Shown: positions 1 through 8,064 of the stretch, piece after piece
How positions within the stretch are numbered: position 1 is the stretch's first letter
How the letters are laid out: every line of letters starts with the position of its first letter
Virus record (IMG/VR): IMGVR_UViG_3300042402_001868
Location: 1 to 64,000 of that record
DNA from: a virus
Length of the DNA stretch: 64,000 nucleotides
Reading direction: 5' to 3' (one strand)
Notes under the pieces: generated by a model
Seen by the model: the letters and a program-made list of their open reading frames with translations, nothing else
What the model was told of the DNA's origin: nothing
Database searches by the model: none
Program-made: the position numbers and the translations under genes

Positions 1-253
1 CCAAGTTAATCTTCAAATCATCTGGGTGATCCACTTCACCTAAAACGGAGTTACCTTCTTTAATCTGTTGATTAATAGTATTAACTGCCTTAGATATCTC
101 GTGTAAAGGATAGACACGTTCATTTGCATTGCGCTTGTTGCCTTCAATACAAATGCCTTTAAGATAGAGATTCTTACCTCCGCTGATATCAGCTTCCTCC
201 AACACCTGAATGTTGGCCTGATTAAAGGTAAGTTGTTCTCTTAGCGTCTTCAT
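1..253 (-). CDS. 21: Prohead core protease gp21, N-terminal part (cut by window edge)
   Basis: Seen: an open minus-strand frame starts at ATG 253 and runs off the left edge (84 codons). It begins MKTLREQLTFNQANIQVLEE and contains GNKRNANERVYP followed by LGEVDHPDD. Known: T4 gp21, the serine protease that matures the prohead, has the matching pair NRNKRLYP and LGELNHP near its N-terminus, including the conserved His. The gene lies directly downstream of the acidic core protein (3 bp gap) and in the T4 order 20-67-68-21, which supports the call. The catalytic Ser lies outside the window. It probably cleaves scaffold and capsid precursors during head maturation. Confidence 0.85.
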   Translation of the reverse strand, partial: MKTLREQLTFNQANIQVLEEADISGGKNLYLKGICIEGNKRNANERVYPLHEISKAVNTINQQIKEGNSVLGEVDHPDDLKINL

Positions 254-256
254 TGC

Positions 257-1075
257 TTAGTTACGTGGTAGTGGGCTTCTAGCATTCACACCTGAGGCCT
301 GTGTTTTAACAGGAGCAGGAGCTGCCGACTTAAATGCCTTCTTACCTGCATCTTGTGTAGGTGTCACGCCGAGTTCTTTGACTGTGTTTTTGTAAGCACT
401 AGAGTCATGGTGTCCACCACCATCAGCACCTGTGTGTACTGGCTTGGCCATTGCACCACGTGCGCCTGAGTTGGCTGCTACTGTAGACTTTTTGTTTGTG
501 TTGCCTTCTTCAGAAGTAACTGGCTTTGGGGCTGCTTTTAGTTCAAGAGCTTCCATCATGCCCATTTCTTCTGTGTCGTCCATTTCAATAGCGTCGCCGC
601 CTTCGTCTGGACCCATCATGTCGCCGTTGCCGCCCATGTCGTCGTCACCCATTAGGTCTTCAAACTCAGCCATCAACTGGTCTAGTTTGTCTTCTAAATT
701 CATGATGTCGTCTTTGGTAGCCGGCTCGTCGCCGCCAAATTCATCATTGTCCATTTCCATGTCTTTGGTAAAATCTTCGCCGTCTTCTTCTGCTTCGTCG
801 TCAAACTCCGCATCAGATTCGTCGCCTTCGGCTTCCATGTTCATGTCAGATTCTTCTTCCATTTCCACGTCGTCGATTAGCTCATTACTAGCGTCGCCGC
901 CCATGCCTTCGTCTAGGTCTTCGTCTGCGCCTTCTTCAATTTCTTCGGCTTCTTCAGCCATGATGTCTTCGTAGATCTGGCGGCTTTTTTCCACAACGAT
1001 GTCGTGGAATAGTTCGCGAGCTTTTTGCTCGTCATCATTGATCACATATTCAATCAATTGTTCAAAACGGTTCAT
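257..1075 (-). CDS. 67: Acidic prohead core protein (gp67-like)
   Basis: 272 residues. The N-terminal ~40 residues (MNRFEQLIEYVINDDEQKAR, then ELFHDIVVEKSRQIYEDIM) resemble the start of T4 gp67, a short prohead core protein with an N-terminal helix followed by an Asp/Glu tract. Residues ~40-175 are almost entirely Asp/Glu/Gly/Met, and the rest is Ala/Lys/Gly-rich and probably disordered. It is much longer than T4 gp67 (about 80 residues). It sits between the small ORF after gp20 and gp21, exactly where core/scaffold proteins lie in T4-like phages. Inferred role: scaffold of the prohead, probably degraded by gp21. It has its own SD (TAGGAG at about 1085-1090) and a late-promoter-like site upstream. 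Confidence 0.7.
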   Translation of the reverse strand: MNRFEQLIEYVINDDEQKARELFHDIVVEKSRQIYEDIMAEEAEEIEEGADEDLDEGMGGDASNELIDDVEMEEESDMNMEAEGDESDAEFDDEAEEDGEDFTKDMEMDNDEFGGDEPATKDDIMNLEDKLDQLMAEFEDLMGDDDMGGNGDMMGPDEGGDAIEMDDTEEMGMMEALELKAAPKPVTSEEGNTNKKSTVAANSGARGAMAKPVHTGADGGGHHDSSAYKNTVKELGVTPTQDAGKKAFKSAAPAPVKTQASGVNARSPLPRN

Positions 1076-1106
1076 ATGAAAAACTCCTATAGGTAAAGTG
1101 TAATGT

Positions 1107-1114
1107 TATTTACG
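1107..1114 (-). promoter_or_regulatory. Putative gp55-type late promoter (CGTAAATA) for the prohead core gene
   Basis: The minus strand reads CGTAAATA, six of eight matching the T4 late consensus TATAAATA. It lies about 30 nt upstream of ATG 1075, with an SD (TAGGAG) between. The 108 bp gap in which it sits otherwise holds only a weak inverted repeat near 1137-1161. Judged by motif and position only. Confidence 0.4.
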
Positions 1115-1183
1115 CATAGGTAGAAATATAGGAGGTTTATGGCCACAAAACGACCATAAATTACCACTTTTGTGTAAGTTTTA

Positions 1184-1402
1184 TTACATCGGTGGTGCGG
1201 CTGGAGGTGCGTATTGTTGACGAACTAGTTTGAGTTTTTCTTTGTACTCATATGTTCGTACATCGTTCATTTTGCGCAGTTTGTTCAACTGACGTAAGGT
1301 AAGGCGACTCTTGCGCAGGTCGCCAATTTGCGGTTGACTATTGTCTTGTGCTGTGTCCTGATATGCTTCAGGTTCTTTGTGCCAAAATTCTGTTAGTAAC
1401 AT
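1184..1402 (-). CDS. Small conserved protein between gp20 and prohead core gene (gp67/68 region)
   Basis: 72 residues, basic in the middle (LRKSRLTLRQLNKLRKMNDV) with a Pro/Ala tail (APPAAPPM). It sits directly downstream of the portal gene. Small ORFs of this kind are conserved after gp20 in T4-like marine phages. By position it could be a head-assembly or core factor, but no T4 protein is clearly similar. The start ATG lies 5 nt after a perfect TATAAATA that itself contains the gp20 stop codon, so the gene may have its own late transcript with almost no leader. Function not known. Confidence 0.6.
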   Translation of the reverse strand: MLLTEFWHKEPEAYQDTAQDNSQPQIGDLRKSRLTLRQLNKLRKMNDVRTYEYKEKLKLVRQQYAPPAAPPM

Positions 1403-1407
1403 GATAC

Positions 1408-1415
1408 TATTTATA
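1408..1415 (-). promoter_or_regulatory. Perfect T4-type late promoter TATAAATA overlapping the gp20 stop codon
   Basis: The minus strand reads TATAAATA exactly. Its internal TAA is the stop codon of gp20, and the motif is followed by GTATC and then ATG at 1402. A T4 late transcript normally starts about 6 nt downstream, which would make the 72-residue gene nearly leaderless. The same arrangement occurs at 28996. Confidence 0.6.
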
Positions 1416-3192
1416 CTGGAGGAGGCGTAGGCATACCGGCACCGCCCGGAGCAGGTGGTACAGCCGCACCCATACCAGGCATGCCGCCAGGACCTGCTGG
1501 TGCCATCATTCCAATATCTTCACCAGTTTGAATGTCAGTTTCTAGCGCACCTGGGGTGATACCAACTGAACGTAGATCCTGCCCCGTAGCAGGTTGCATT
1601 TCTGGTGAATCGCGTTCTTCACGCCACAACTCTTCGTTCTTCTTGATTTCGTCTTCTGTCAAGCCCAAGAAACGTTCTAACATAAAACGTTTGCTCATGT
1701 AAGGCAAAGGTTCCATGCTGGTAAATGCTTGAATCCGTGTGTTGTCCAGTTCACTTTGACGATAACTTGCAAAGTTTTGAGGTGCATTAAACTTGATGGT
1801 AAACAGGCTAGAGTCTATGTTAAACCCACGCCATTTCATGAACATCTTGAATTCGTCGTCTAGTTTTTGGCAGATCAATGCTTGTAAACGTTCGCAGTAC
1901 TGGTTGAATCTGTATTCTTGTATCAGTGCTGTGCCCACTTTTCCGTCGTCAAATGTCTTGCCCGAGTCGTCTGGACCAGTGGGCAAATAGCTCGACGGCA
2001 CACGCAAGCCACGGGCCATTTTGTTGTTAAAGTACTTTAAGTCGTCAATTTCGCCTAGGTTTTGGCCACCTGGCAGGGTGTCTACTGAGCTGCCACGACC
2101 GTCTGCTGTTTGTGGGAAAAAGTAGTCTTCGTTGATACTGAGTGGGTTGTAACTGGCATCCATCATGTTTTGTCCGCCGCCACTCACTGTAGGGATTCTA
2201 CGCTGGTGCATTTCGTTTTTAATACGTTCTACAAACTGCATGGCCAAGTGACTGGGCATGTTGCCCACATCAATCTTGAAGATGCGTCGTTCAGGAGCAC
2301 GGCTCACACGATAGATAAGAATTGAGTCTTCCAGCAGTTCTTTCTGCTTGAACACTTTGTAGATATTTTCTAAGATGCTTTTGCCAAACGGCCAAAACAC
2401 ATCAAGTCCTTCGTTCAGGCTCATGTGCACCACGTGCTTGGCATCCAAGCAAACTTCGTTCATGGCCTGCATGAATCTGCTGTTGCCCACACCGCCTCCG
2501 GTGCCGCCATTGGGCATGGTATAGTTGGCAGAACCTGAAACTGATCCTGTCACAGGGTTGGTCATGTAGTCTGTGGTGGTCTTGGCTGCCACAGTCATGT
2601 TTTGAAAGTTGGGATTGATGTCTCGAATCACGTACTGTTCAGGACGCTTGCCTTCTGATTCGTTCACAATCACACGAGCCACTTTGGTCATGTCCACCCA
2701 CATCATTTCAAATGTTTCTGGATCACGCACAAAGATTTGATCGCCATACTTGATGGTATTACGGAACAGTTTGAAAATACGTTGATCTAGTTTGTTCAGC
2801 TTGACCCACTGTTGCAACTGCTTGCGAATAATATCAATCTCGTGATCAGTAGGTGTGTCAGAATATTTTACTTCAAATGGTGTGCCGTTTGTTTCGTTTG
2901 GCTGAGTAGAAAACTCTGAAATAATGTCCAAACAAGCATTGATCTCTGAATCCATGTCCATGTTTTCGTACTGGTTATATCGTTCAATACGATTGGGATG
3001 ACCCGAATAAACTTCTGGCAGTCGGCTGGCATAGTTACGATACACCATGTCTGCAGGGTAGTTGTCTGTGCCGTTATTCTTGCCGTACTGCGGATATCCG
3101 TCAGCATAGCGGCCAGAGATGGGACCTAACTGTCCAGTGGTATCAGCCACTTTGAAATATTTTTTCCAGCCGGGGGATTGTTTTTCTGCCAT
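1411..3192 (-). CDS. 20: Portal vertex protein gp20
   Basis: 593 residues. The N-terminal half contains the hallmark of the T4 portal family: RIERYNQYENMDMDSEINAC followed by LDIISEFS. Later segments also fit: FVRDPE, ISLNEGLD-type VHMSLNEGLDVFWPFGKSIL, YRVSRAPERRIFKIDVGNMP, and DDLKYFNNKMARGLRVPSSY. T4 gp20 is 524 residues. The C-terminus adds a Gly/Pro/Met-rich tail. Known role: dodecameric ring at one capsid vertex, initiator of head assembly, DNA entry channel and docking site for terminase and neck. Neighbours (gp67-like, gp21) are in T4 order. No clear SD precedes ATG 3192; a late-promoter-like GGTAAATA lies 7 nt before it. Confidence 0.95.
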   Translation of the reverse strand: MAEKQSPGWKKYFKVADTTGQLGPISGRYADGYPQYGKNNGTDNYPADMVYRNYASRLPEVYSGHPNRIERYNQYENMDMDSEINACLDIISEFSTQPNETNGTPFEVKYSDTPTDHEIDIIRKQLQQWVKLNKLDQRIFKLFRNTIKYGDQIFVRDPETFEMMWVDMTKVARVIVNESEGKRPEQYVIRDINPNFQNMTVAAKTTTDYMTNPVTGSVSGSANYTMPNGGTGGGVGNSRFMQAMNEVCLDAKHVVHMSLNEGLDVFWPFGKSILENIYKVFKQKELLEDSILIYRVSRAPERRIFKIDVGNMPSHLAMQFVERIKNEMHQRRIPTVSGGGQNMMDASYNPLSINEDYFFPQTADGRGSSVDTLPGGQNLGEIDDLKYFNNKMARGLRVPSSYLPTGPDDSGKTFDDGKVGTALIQEYRFNQYCERLQALICQKLDDEFKMFMKWRGFNIDSSLFTIKFNAPQNFASYRQSELDNTRIQAFTSMEPLPYMSKRFMLERFLGLTEDEIKKNEELWREERDSPEMQPATGQDLRSVGITPGALETDIQTGEDIGMMAPAGPGGMPGMGAAVPPAPGGAGMPTPPPV

Positions 3193-3199
3193 AGTAAGT

Positions 3200-3207
3200 T
3201 ATTTACC
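3200..3207 (-). promoter_or_regulatory. Putative late promoter (GGTAAATA) for gp20
   Basis: The minus strand reads GGTAAATA, ending 7 nt before the gp20 ATG at 3192, in the 19 bp gap after the tape-measure gene. It matches six of the eight late-consensus bases. As at 1408 and 28996, the spacing predicts a very short or absent leader. Motif and position only. Confidence 0.4.
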
Positions 3208-3211
3208 GTGT

Positions 3212-6031
3212 TTACATGGAAGTTTGCAGTATTCGTTCCTGGATACTGTTGCTGTCTTTCTGTGTTCGTATCATTTCAGCTAGTGCATCAATCATTCTAG
3301 ATGATTGTTCTTCTTGTCGAGCTGATTGTTTTTCCAGAGCATCTGCCAACATTCGTTCATATCTTTGCGCACCATCATCTAGAGCTGACTTTGCGTCTGT
3401 TGAGTTTGATTTTAACATTTCCTGAGCATCTGCTAATCCAAATTGTCCATTTTTAAAATCAGCTATGGTAGATTTTAACAAATCTATGTCAGTTAGTTTA
3501 GCAAACTGTGTGGACAGTTCTCCAAACCCTGTTTCAAATATTTTACTCATGTGATTATCATCTGGTGATGGTCCCATGTTTAAATTAATCGGAATTGCAC
3601 CGTTTACTAGTGGAATCATTGCCTCTGGGCCTTTTTCAGCAACCATGGCAATTTGTGGAGTTGATGCAATTCCCCCGTCAGCATACCCGGGAATCTGTGC
3701 ATGTATATGTCCAGCAGTGGCTTTTGAACTAGGGAAATTGTATTCGTCTATTACTACACTAGCACCCATACTTTTAAGATATTTAGAAATTTCCTGGCCT
3801 TCTTCTACACTAGGTGCTTGTGACAACGCAAAGTCCATAGCACGACCACTGGTGTGACTACTGCTTGGAGATTTTTCCTGGTGGAACTTGTCGTTAAATC
3901 CAGAAAAATAAGCAAAGTTAGGAAGATTTGCCTGTACTTGTTTGGCTATATCAATTATCTTAGGGCTGACTTTGCTGCCTTCAGCATGCACGTCACCTTC
4001 TTTGATAGTGAGTCCTTCTAGATCTCCTTCGCCTGTTTTGGTAGGTCTGCCAGTCGATGGAGGTGCTACTGACTTGGGTGCCGATGCTTGTTGTTTTGCA
4101 AGGTCTGCTTTGGCAGCGTCACGCATGCCGCCTTTGTTGGCTCTAAGATCTTTTTGTTTGTTATACGCCTCCCACATTTCTTTTTGTTTTGTCTTTTGCT
4201 GGTTGTCAAGGTCAAAGCCCCATTGTTGTGCCGTGGTGCCTGTGCTTTTTGCTTTCTCAAAAGCGGCTATTTTAATTTTAAGTTCCTCGTCGGCACGTTT
4301 TAGTACTTCGGCATCAAGTTTAGCGTTTGTTTCTTGTTTGACTATTACTGCTTTTTCTTCGTTTAGTAAGTCAATTTTTTCTTTGTAAAAGTTGGCTTCT
4401 CGGTCAGCGGCTACTTTTTCATCAGGAGTTTTTGCTGATTTTTGTGCGGCTTGTGCTTCTTTTAATTTTGATTCTGCAGTTCCAATTTCTTGTTGCTTTA
4501 CCGCACTTGCGTCTTCTTTGGTTCCAAGTCCAAGAATGTTCAATAACTTGTTGACTCCTGTGGTCAATGTTTCAAACGCTGTGGTCAAAGCACTGGTTGC
4601 ATTGCCCAGTTTATTGGTAAGACTCAATGCGTTGTCAATACCTTTGAACACAGCATCTTCCAGGCGTTTGTTGAGTTCTTGCTGTTGCTTGATATTCTTA
4701 GCATACTGTTCAGTTATCTTATCTGCGGCTGTTCCACCTTCAATACCTTGCTTTTTGGCATCATCAACGATTTTTTTCATTGCATCAGCCTTATTTTCTT
4801 CTGTAAATATACCAAATTGTACTGTTTGTGCATAGTCTATTGCAAAGTCGTTAAGAACACCCAACTGCGCAGACATATTCATGTCTTTGCCAAATTGTTT
4901 AGCAACTTTTCCAATGTCTGTTACTGCCTGAAATTCGTCCTTTTGTCCAGCAAGCATTTGTTGTGTACTACGCATTAGTTCTCCCTGCGTAGTCATATTG
5001 CCTTTTAAAGCTGCTTCGGTGGTGAGCATGCCAGTGGAAGTGTCTCGGAAGGCCTGTCCCATTTCTTTGCTTTGACTGCTGATAATTATGTTGGCATTTT
5101 CCAGGCGTTTGGCCGCGTCTTCACCTTGTTCTGCTCGTACTTGTTCTAGCTTGGCTCGGAAACGTTGCTCGCTACGAGCGGCTTCCATTTGATCTTCTAT
5201 TTCTTTGCGCGATGTTCCAGTTAGCTTGGTCAATGCATCTTGTTCAATCAAATAACGTCTAGCACCTTCTGCCAATTGATCGGTAGTCATGCGTTGTGCC
5301 GCACCAATCCTGGTCTGCAGTTTTAGATATCCCATTGAACCTTCATTGATCATTTCCTGAGATATACCAGCCGCAATCAAACCCTTGCGATAGGGCTCCA
5401 TGGCTTCACCCATGTCTTCAAACTGTTTACGTCCTGCATATACTGATCCAGATAGCAATGCTAGATCTTTGGAATTCTGACCTATTAGACCTATGTACCC
5501 GTCTAATTCATTCATGCTCAGGCCAAGTTTCTTGGCACCGTTATACACACCAGTCATGCCATCACTAGCAGCGGCACCCGACTTGGCCAGCCCCGAATAT
5601 CCTTTGTACAGTTTATCAGCCATGTCGTTGGCTGCTTTGACATATTCTGCTGTGGCTGTGACTGCCGCAGTCAACCCTGCAATAAACAACTTGATCAGCG
5701 GGCCGCCAGGAATCATCAAAGCCAGTGCAATACCAGCTGCCTGGGCAGCCTTGGCCATACCATCAATACTGTCGTTAAACGCCGCGGCACCTTTTTTGCC
5801 TTCGTACATGGCCTTGCCGGCTGCCACACCAGCACCAGCAAGCGAAGTTAGGCCTTCGCCCAAACTGGCTAGACCTTTGGTAGCGTTGTTGATGCCAGTT
5901 TTGTTTTTCATTTCAGCATCAAACTTGTCGTCAGCAGTTTGCTTGGTTATTCTGCCGTAGTAGGCCATTTCCCGATTTACATCTTCAAGTATTCGAGCTA
6001 GTTCTTCCATCTGTGCATTTGTGTCGGCCAT
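3212..6031 (-). CDS. Tape-measure-like tail protein with M15-type peptidase domain
   Basis: 939 residues. Residues ~35-140 are Ala/Gly-rich and hydrophobic (GPLIKLFIAGLTAAVTATAE). Residues ~240-480 and 510-660 are long helical, Lys/Gln/Glu-rich segments. Residues ~690-780 look like a D-Ala-D-Ala carboxypeptidase (M15) fold: SSHTSGRAMDF near 722-732 and GHIHAQ near 776-781 supply the expected His, Asp and His zinc ligands. Directly after it is GYADGGIA..VAEKGPEAMIPL, the GG...GEAGPEAVIPL type motif common in tail tape-measure proteins. Inferred: an internal tail protein that sets length and helps cross the cell wall. It replaces T4 gp29 in role, though no gp29 similarity is evident. Divergent from the gp26-type gene across a 41 bp shared promoter. 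Confidence 0.75.
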   Translation of the reverse strand: MADTNAQMEELARILEDVNREMAYYGRITKQTADDKFDAEMKNKTGINNATKGLASLGEGLTSLAGAGVAAGKAMYEGKKGAAAFNDSIDGMAKAAQAAGIALALMIPGGPLIKLFIAGLTAAVTATAEYVKAANDMADKLYKGYSGLAKSGAAASDGMTGVYNGAKKLGLSMNELDGYIGLIGQNSKDLALLSGSVYAGRKQFEDMGEAMEPYRKGLIAAGISQEMINEGSMGYLKLQTRIGAAQRMTTDQLAEGARRYLIEQDALTKLTGTSRKEIEDQMEAARSEQRFRAKLEQVRAEQGEDAAKRLENANIIISSQSKEMGQAFRDTSTGMLTTEAALKGNMTTQGELMRSTQQMLAGQKDEFQAVTDIGKVAKQFGKDMNMSAQLGVLNDFAIDYAQTVQFGIFTEENKADAMKKIVDDAKKQGIEGGTAADKITEQYAKNIKQQQELNKRLEDAVFKGIDNALSLTNKLGNATSALTTAFETLTTGVNKLLNILGLGTKEDASAVKQQEIGTAESKLKEAQAAQKSAKTPDEKVAADREANFYKEKIDLLNEEKAVIVKQETNAKLDAEVLKRADEELKIKIAAFEKAKSTGTTAQQWGFDLDNQQKTKQKEMWEAYNKQKDLRANKGGMRDAAKADLAKQQASAPKSVAPPSTGRPTKTGEGDLEGLTIKEGDVHAEGSKVSPKIIDIAKQVQANLPNFAYFSGFNDKFHQEKSPSSSHTSGRAMDFALSQAPSVEEGQEISKYLKSMGASVVIDEYNFPSSKATAGHIHAQIPGYADGGIASTPQIAMVAEKGPEAMIPLVNGAIPINLNMGPSPDDNHMSKIFETGFGELSTQFAKLTDIDLLKSTIADFKNGQFGLADAQEMLKSNSTDAKSALDDGAQRYERMLADALEKQSARQEEQSSRMIDALAEMIRTQKDSNSIQERILQTSM

Positions 6032-6040
6032 GGTGTTTTA

Positions 6041-6066
6041 CCTATAAGTAGAAGTATATTTATAGG
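6041..6066. promoter_or_regulatory. Near-palindromic bidirectional late promoter with mirrored ribosome binding sites
   Basis: A 26 bp imperfect palindrome fills most of the 41 bp between divergent starts at 6031 (minus) and 6073 (plus). The plus strand carries TATAAGTA at 6043-6050 (one mismatch to the T4 late consensus) and the SD-like TATAGG at 6061-6066. The minus strand carries a perfect TATAAATA at 6064-6057 and the SD-like TATAGG at 6046-6041. Each half therefore appears to serve as promoter on one strand and ribosome binding site on the other. Confidence 0.65.
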
Positions 6067-6072
6067 TGCAAA

Positions 6073-6915
6073 ATGACCCAAACTGCTAACCCTTTACGTC
6101 AATTTTTTAGACAACCAGCAATTTACTTGAGACTGCCGAGCAATGGAAATTTCTGGCCCAAGGACTCGATAGATTTTCCAGCCAATATGGAATTGCCAGT
6201 TTTGCCAATGACTGCTATCGACGAAATCACGTATCGTACTCCAGATGCACTGTTCAACGGACAAGCTGTGGTTTCTGTTATTCAAAGTTGTGTGCCAAAC
6301 ATCAAAGATGCATGGAAAACTCCCAGCATTGATATCAACGCCATTTTGGTTGCTCTTAGAATTGCCAGCTACGGGCATGAACTAGAAATAACATCCACTT
6401 GTCCAAAATGTGCTGAACCAGGAGACTTTAATCTTGATTTAAGAACCGTACTTGATCAGATCAAATCTCCAGACTTTGCAGAAAGTATCAAGCACGGGGA
6501 TCTAGAAATATTTTTCAAACCCATGGACTATGCTGAACAACATAATACCAACCACGAGCAGTGGCAGGAACAACGGTTAATTCAGATGATTCCCGGTTCA
6601 GACTTGCCTGATGACGAAAAAATTGCCAAACTCAATGAGGCATTGCAAAAACTCACCAAGCTCACTGTGAATGCACTAAAGCACAGCATTGCCTGTATCA
6701 AAACACCCAAAGCAATGGTAACCGAAACAGAATTTATTTCTGAATTTTTAAGCAACTGCGATAGAAAATTGTTTAACCAGATCAGAGATCAAGTGATTGT
6801 CTATAGAGAAAGCACAGAGTTCAAACCCATGCATTTGACTTGCCATAGTTGTGAACACGAATATAATCAAGCGTTAACATTGGACATGGCAAGTTTTTTC
6901 GAACCCGCCTCCTGA
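6073..6915 (+). CDS. 26: Baseplate hub assembly chaperone, gp26-type (T4_baseplate family)
   Basis: 280 residues. The first 110 residues carry the conserved signature of the marine T4-like gp26 family: FRQPAIYLRLPSNGNFWP, PVLPMTAIDEITYRTPDALF, SVIQSCVPNIKDAWKTP and ALRIASYGHELEI. Two CxxC pairs (C110/C113 in CPKC, C257/C260 in CHSC) probably form a zinc ribbon bringing the two ends together. T4 gp26 is about 208 residues and acts in assembly of the central baseplate hub. The next gene is in the place of T4 gene 51, as in T4 (26-51). The SD TATAGG lies 6 nt before ATG 6073. Confidence 0.8.
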   Translation: MTQTANPLRQFFRQPAIYLRLPSNGNFWPKDSIDFPANMELPVLPMTAIDEITYRTPDALFNGQAVVSVIQSCVPNIKDAWKTPSIDINAILVALRIASYGHELEITSTCPKCAEPGDFNLDLRTVLDQIKSPDFAESIKHGDLEIFFKPMDYAEQHNTNHEQWQEQRLIQMIPGSDLPDDEKIAKLNEALQKLTKLTVNALKHSIACIKTPKAMVTETEFISEFLSNCDRKLFNQIRDQVIVYRESTEFKPMHLTCHSCEHEYNQALTLDMASFFEPAS

Positions 6916-6932
6916 CCGCCAATCACTCCCAA

Positions 6933-7130
6933 GTGGAGGATTTGTTAAATCAAATGGAGCGGGAGGCTAACGAATTAAAACGTCAAGGTTTAAAAATGTC
7001 ATGGTACATGCGTGGTGGTGCCACATATGATGATGTGATGAATATGAGTCATGCCGAGCGAACCATGATCAGTGAGTTGATCAAGGACAATCTTGAAACA
7101 ACTAAAAACAGTAAACTACCGTTCTTCTAA
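6933..7130 (+). CDS. Small baseplate-hub-region protein (gene 51 position)
   Basis: 65 residues from GTG 6933, with an alternative ATG at 6954 giving 58 residues. It contains MSWYMRGGATYDDVMNMSHA followed by ERTMISELI and ends LETTKNSKLPFF. This SWYMRGG ... ERxxI ... NLETTK pattern is conserved in small T4-like phage proteins. T4 gp51, the hub assembly catalyst, lies directly after gp26, so this is likely its counterpart or a fragment of it, but the identity is not proven. Its TAA stop overlaps the next ATG (TAATG), so translation is probably coupled. Confidence 0.6.
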   Translation: MEDLLNQMEREANELKRQGLKMSWYMRGGATYDDVMNMSHAERTMISELIKDNLETTKNSKLPFF

Positions 7131-7633
7131 TGGATATAGATCAAGTTAAACAAGATATTGAAAAGTGGATCATGGATTTTGTAGAAGTCCCTCATGCTGC
7201 CTTGGGTGGATTTCCACCTTGCCCTTACGCACGTAGCGCAAGACTAAAACAAAGCTACGATATATTCATTGGTAGCGATCCTTACTTTGACCTAAAAAAT
7301 CGAGCCCGTTATGGCATGGGCAATCGAGAAGTTGTGGTGTATGCATACGACCCTCAAGAATGGCCACATGATTTGTTTGCCAGCAGTTTAGATCAAGCCA
7401 ACAGAGATTTTTTACTGGCAGCAGATATACTAGCCCTGGAAGATCATCCCAACGATGTGGAAATAGTAAATGGCATTTGCATGAATCAAGGCACATATGC
7501 CCTGGCTCTTGTGCAGAGTCTAAGTGATCTCAATGTCAAAGCACGACTAATGGCCAGCAAAGGATTTTACGACTCCTGGCCAGACGATTATCTAACTGCG
7601 CTATTTCAGCACAGGGAGGATCCTCGCAAATGA
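7130..7633 (+). CDS. Conserved phage protein of unknown function (CPYA motif)
   Basis: 167 residues. The N-terminus has WIMDFVEVPHAALGGFPPCP followed by YARSARL, a motif in which a Cys-Pro-Tyr-Ala stretch precedes Arg residues. The middle part, VVVYAYDPQEWP, looks like a beta strand-helix unit, and the C-terminal half has a Cys in EIVNGICMNQGTYALALVQ. No membrane segment or signal peptide. The gene overlaps the previous gene (TAATG) and the next one (ATGA), so it belongs to the coupled accessory cassette 7130-10550. I do not recognise its function. The PPCPYA segment faintly recalls DUF1415-type proteins, but too weakly to assign. Confidence 0.65.
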   Translation: MDIDQVKQDIEKWIMDFVEVPHAALGGFPPCPYARSARLKQSYDIFIGSDPYFDLKNRARYGMGNREVVVYAYDPQEWPHDLFASSLDQANRDFLLAADILALEDHPNDVEIVNGICMNQGTYALALVQSLSDLNVKARLMASKGFYDSWPDDYLTALFQHREDPRK

Positions 7634-8064
7634 CATATCAATTTGCTAGAATAAATCTAGAAAAAACTACCTACAAGCCCGCAGTTGATTGGTTTTATAT
7701 CACCAAACCCAATATTGCAGAGCTACAAGACATATACAGAACCTATTGCACCTACAAACACTTTGCTAGTGTAATGCCGCTGTTTGACAGTCAGTTCACA
7801 GAGCCAGGCACAGATTTAATTGGCTATAGAGACAACGGTGAACTGGCAGCGTTTTCCATGATAAAACGGTACGACGACAAGAATTTATTAGCCGCACAAT
7901 TTGCCTGGAACTATCGCAAACCCCGACTACGTTTGGGAATCTCAAGTTTACAAACAGAATGTGCAATCTACAGAGACCGCGGATTCCAGTACTTGTATCT
8001 GGATCAAGCGCACTTGTACAAACAAGACCTTGAAGGTTTTGAAATACTGGGACCGTTAGAATAA
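7630..8064 (+). CDS. GNAT-like acyl/aminoacyltransferase
   Basis: 144 residues. The segment LIGYRDNGELAAFSMIKRYD followed by AAQFAWNYRKPRLRLGISSL has the strand pattern of a GNAT fold of the type seen in the C-terminal domain of arginyl/leucyl-tRNA-protein transferases and FemX-like enzymes. ECAIYRDRGFQYLYLDQ then fits the helix and strand near the cofactor site. It is short for a full ATE enzyme and lacks the Cys-rich N-terminal domain. Substrate unknown. It overlaps its neighbours by 4 and 1 nt. The downstream amidinotransferase also works on arginine-like groups, so a shared pathway is possible, but this is inference. Confidence 0.5.
   Translation: MTYQFARINLEKTTYKPAVDWFYITKPNIAELQDIYRTYCTYKHFASVMPLFDSQFTEPGTDLIGYRDNGELAAFSMIKRYDDKNLLAAQFAWNYRKPRLRLGISSLQTECAIYRDRGFQYLYLDQAHLYKQDLEGFEILGPLE

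Noticed and set aside
432-974. Long open frame on the plus strand opposite the acidic prohead core gene (Ser-rich)
   Set aside because: It is the antisense of GAx/GAT codons of an Asp/Glu-rich protein; low complexity, no SD, opposite an established gene.
1137-1161. Inverted repeat TTTATGG...CCATAAA between the small gene and the prohead core gene
   Set aside because: Stem of only about 7 AT-rich pairs without a T-run; too weak to call a terminator.
3942-4388. Plus-strand frames (Ser/Phe-rich) within the tape-measure gene
   Set aside because: Antisense shadows of Lys/Glu-rich codons; several overlapping frames with no signal for translation.
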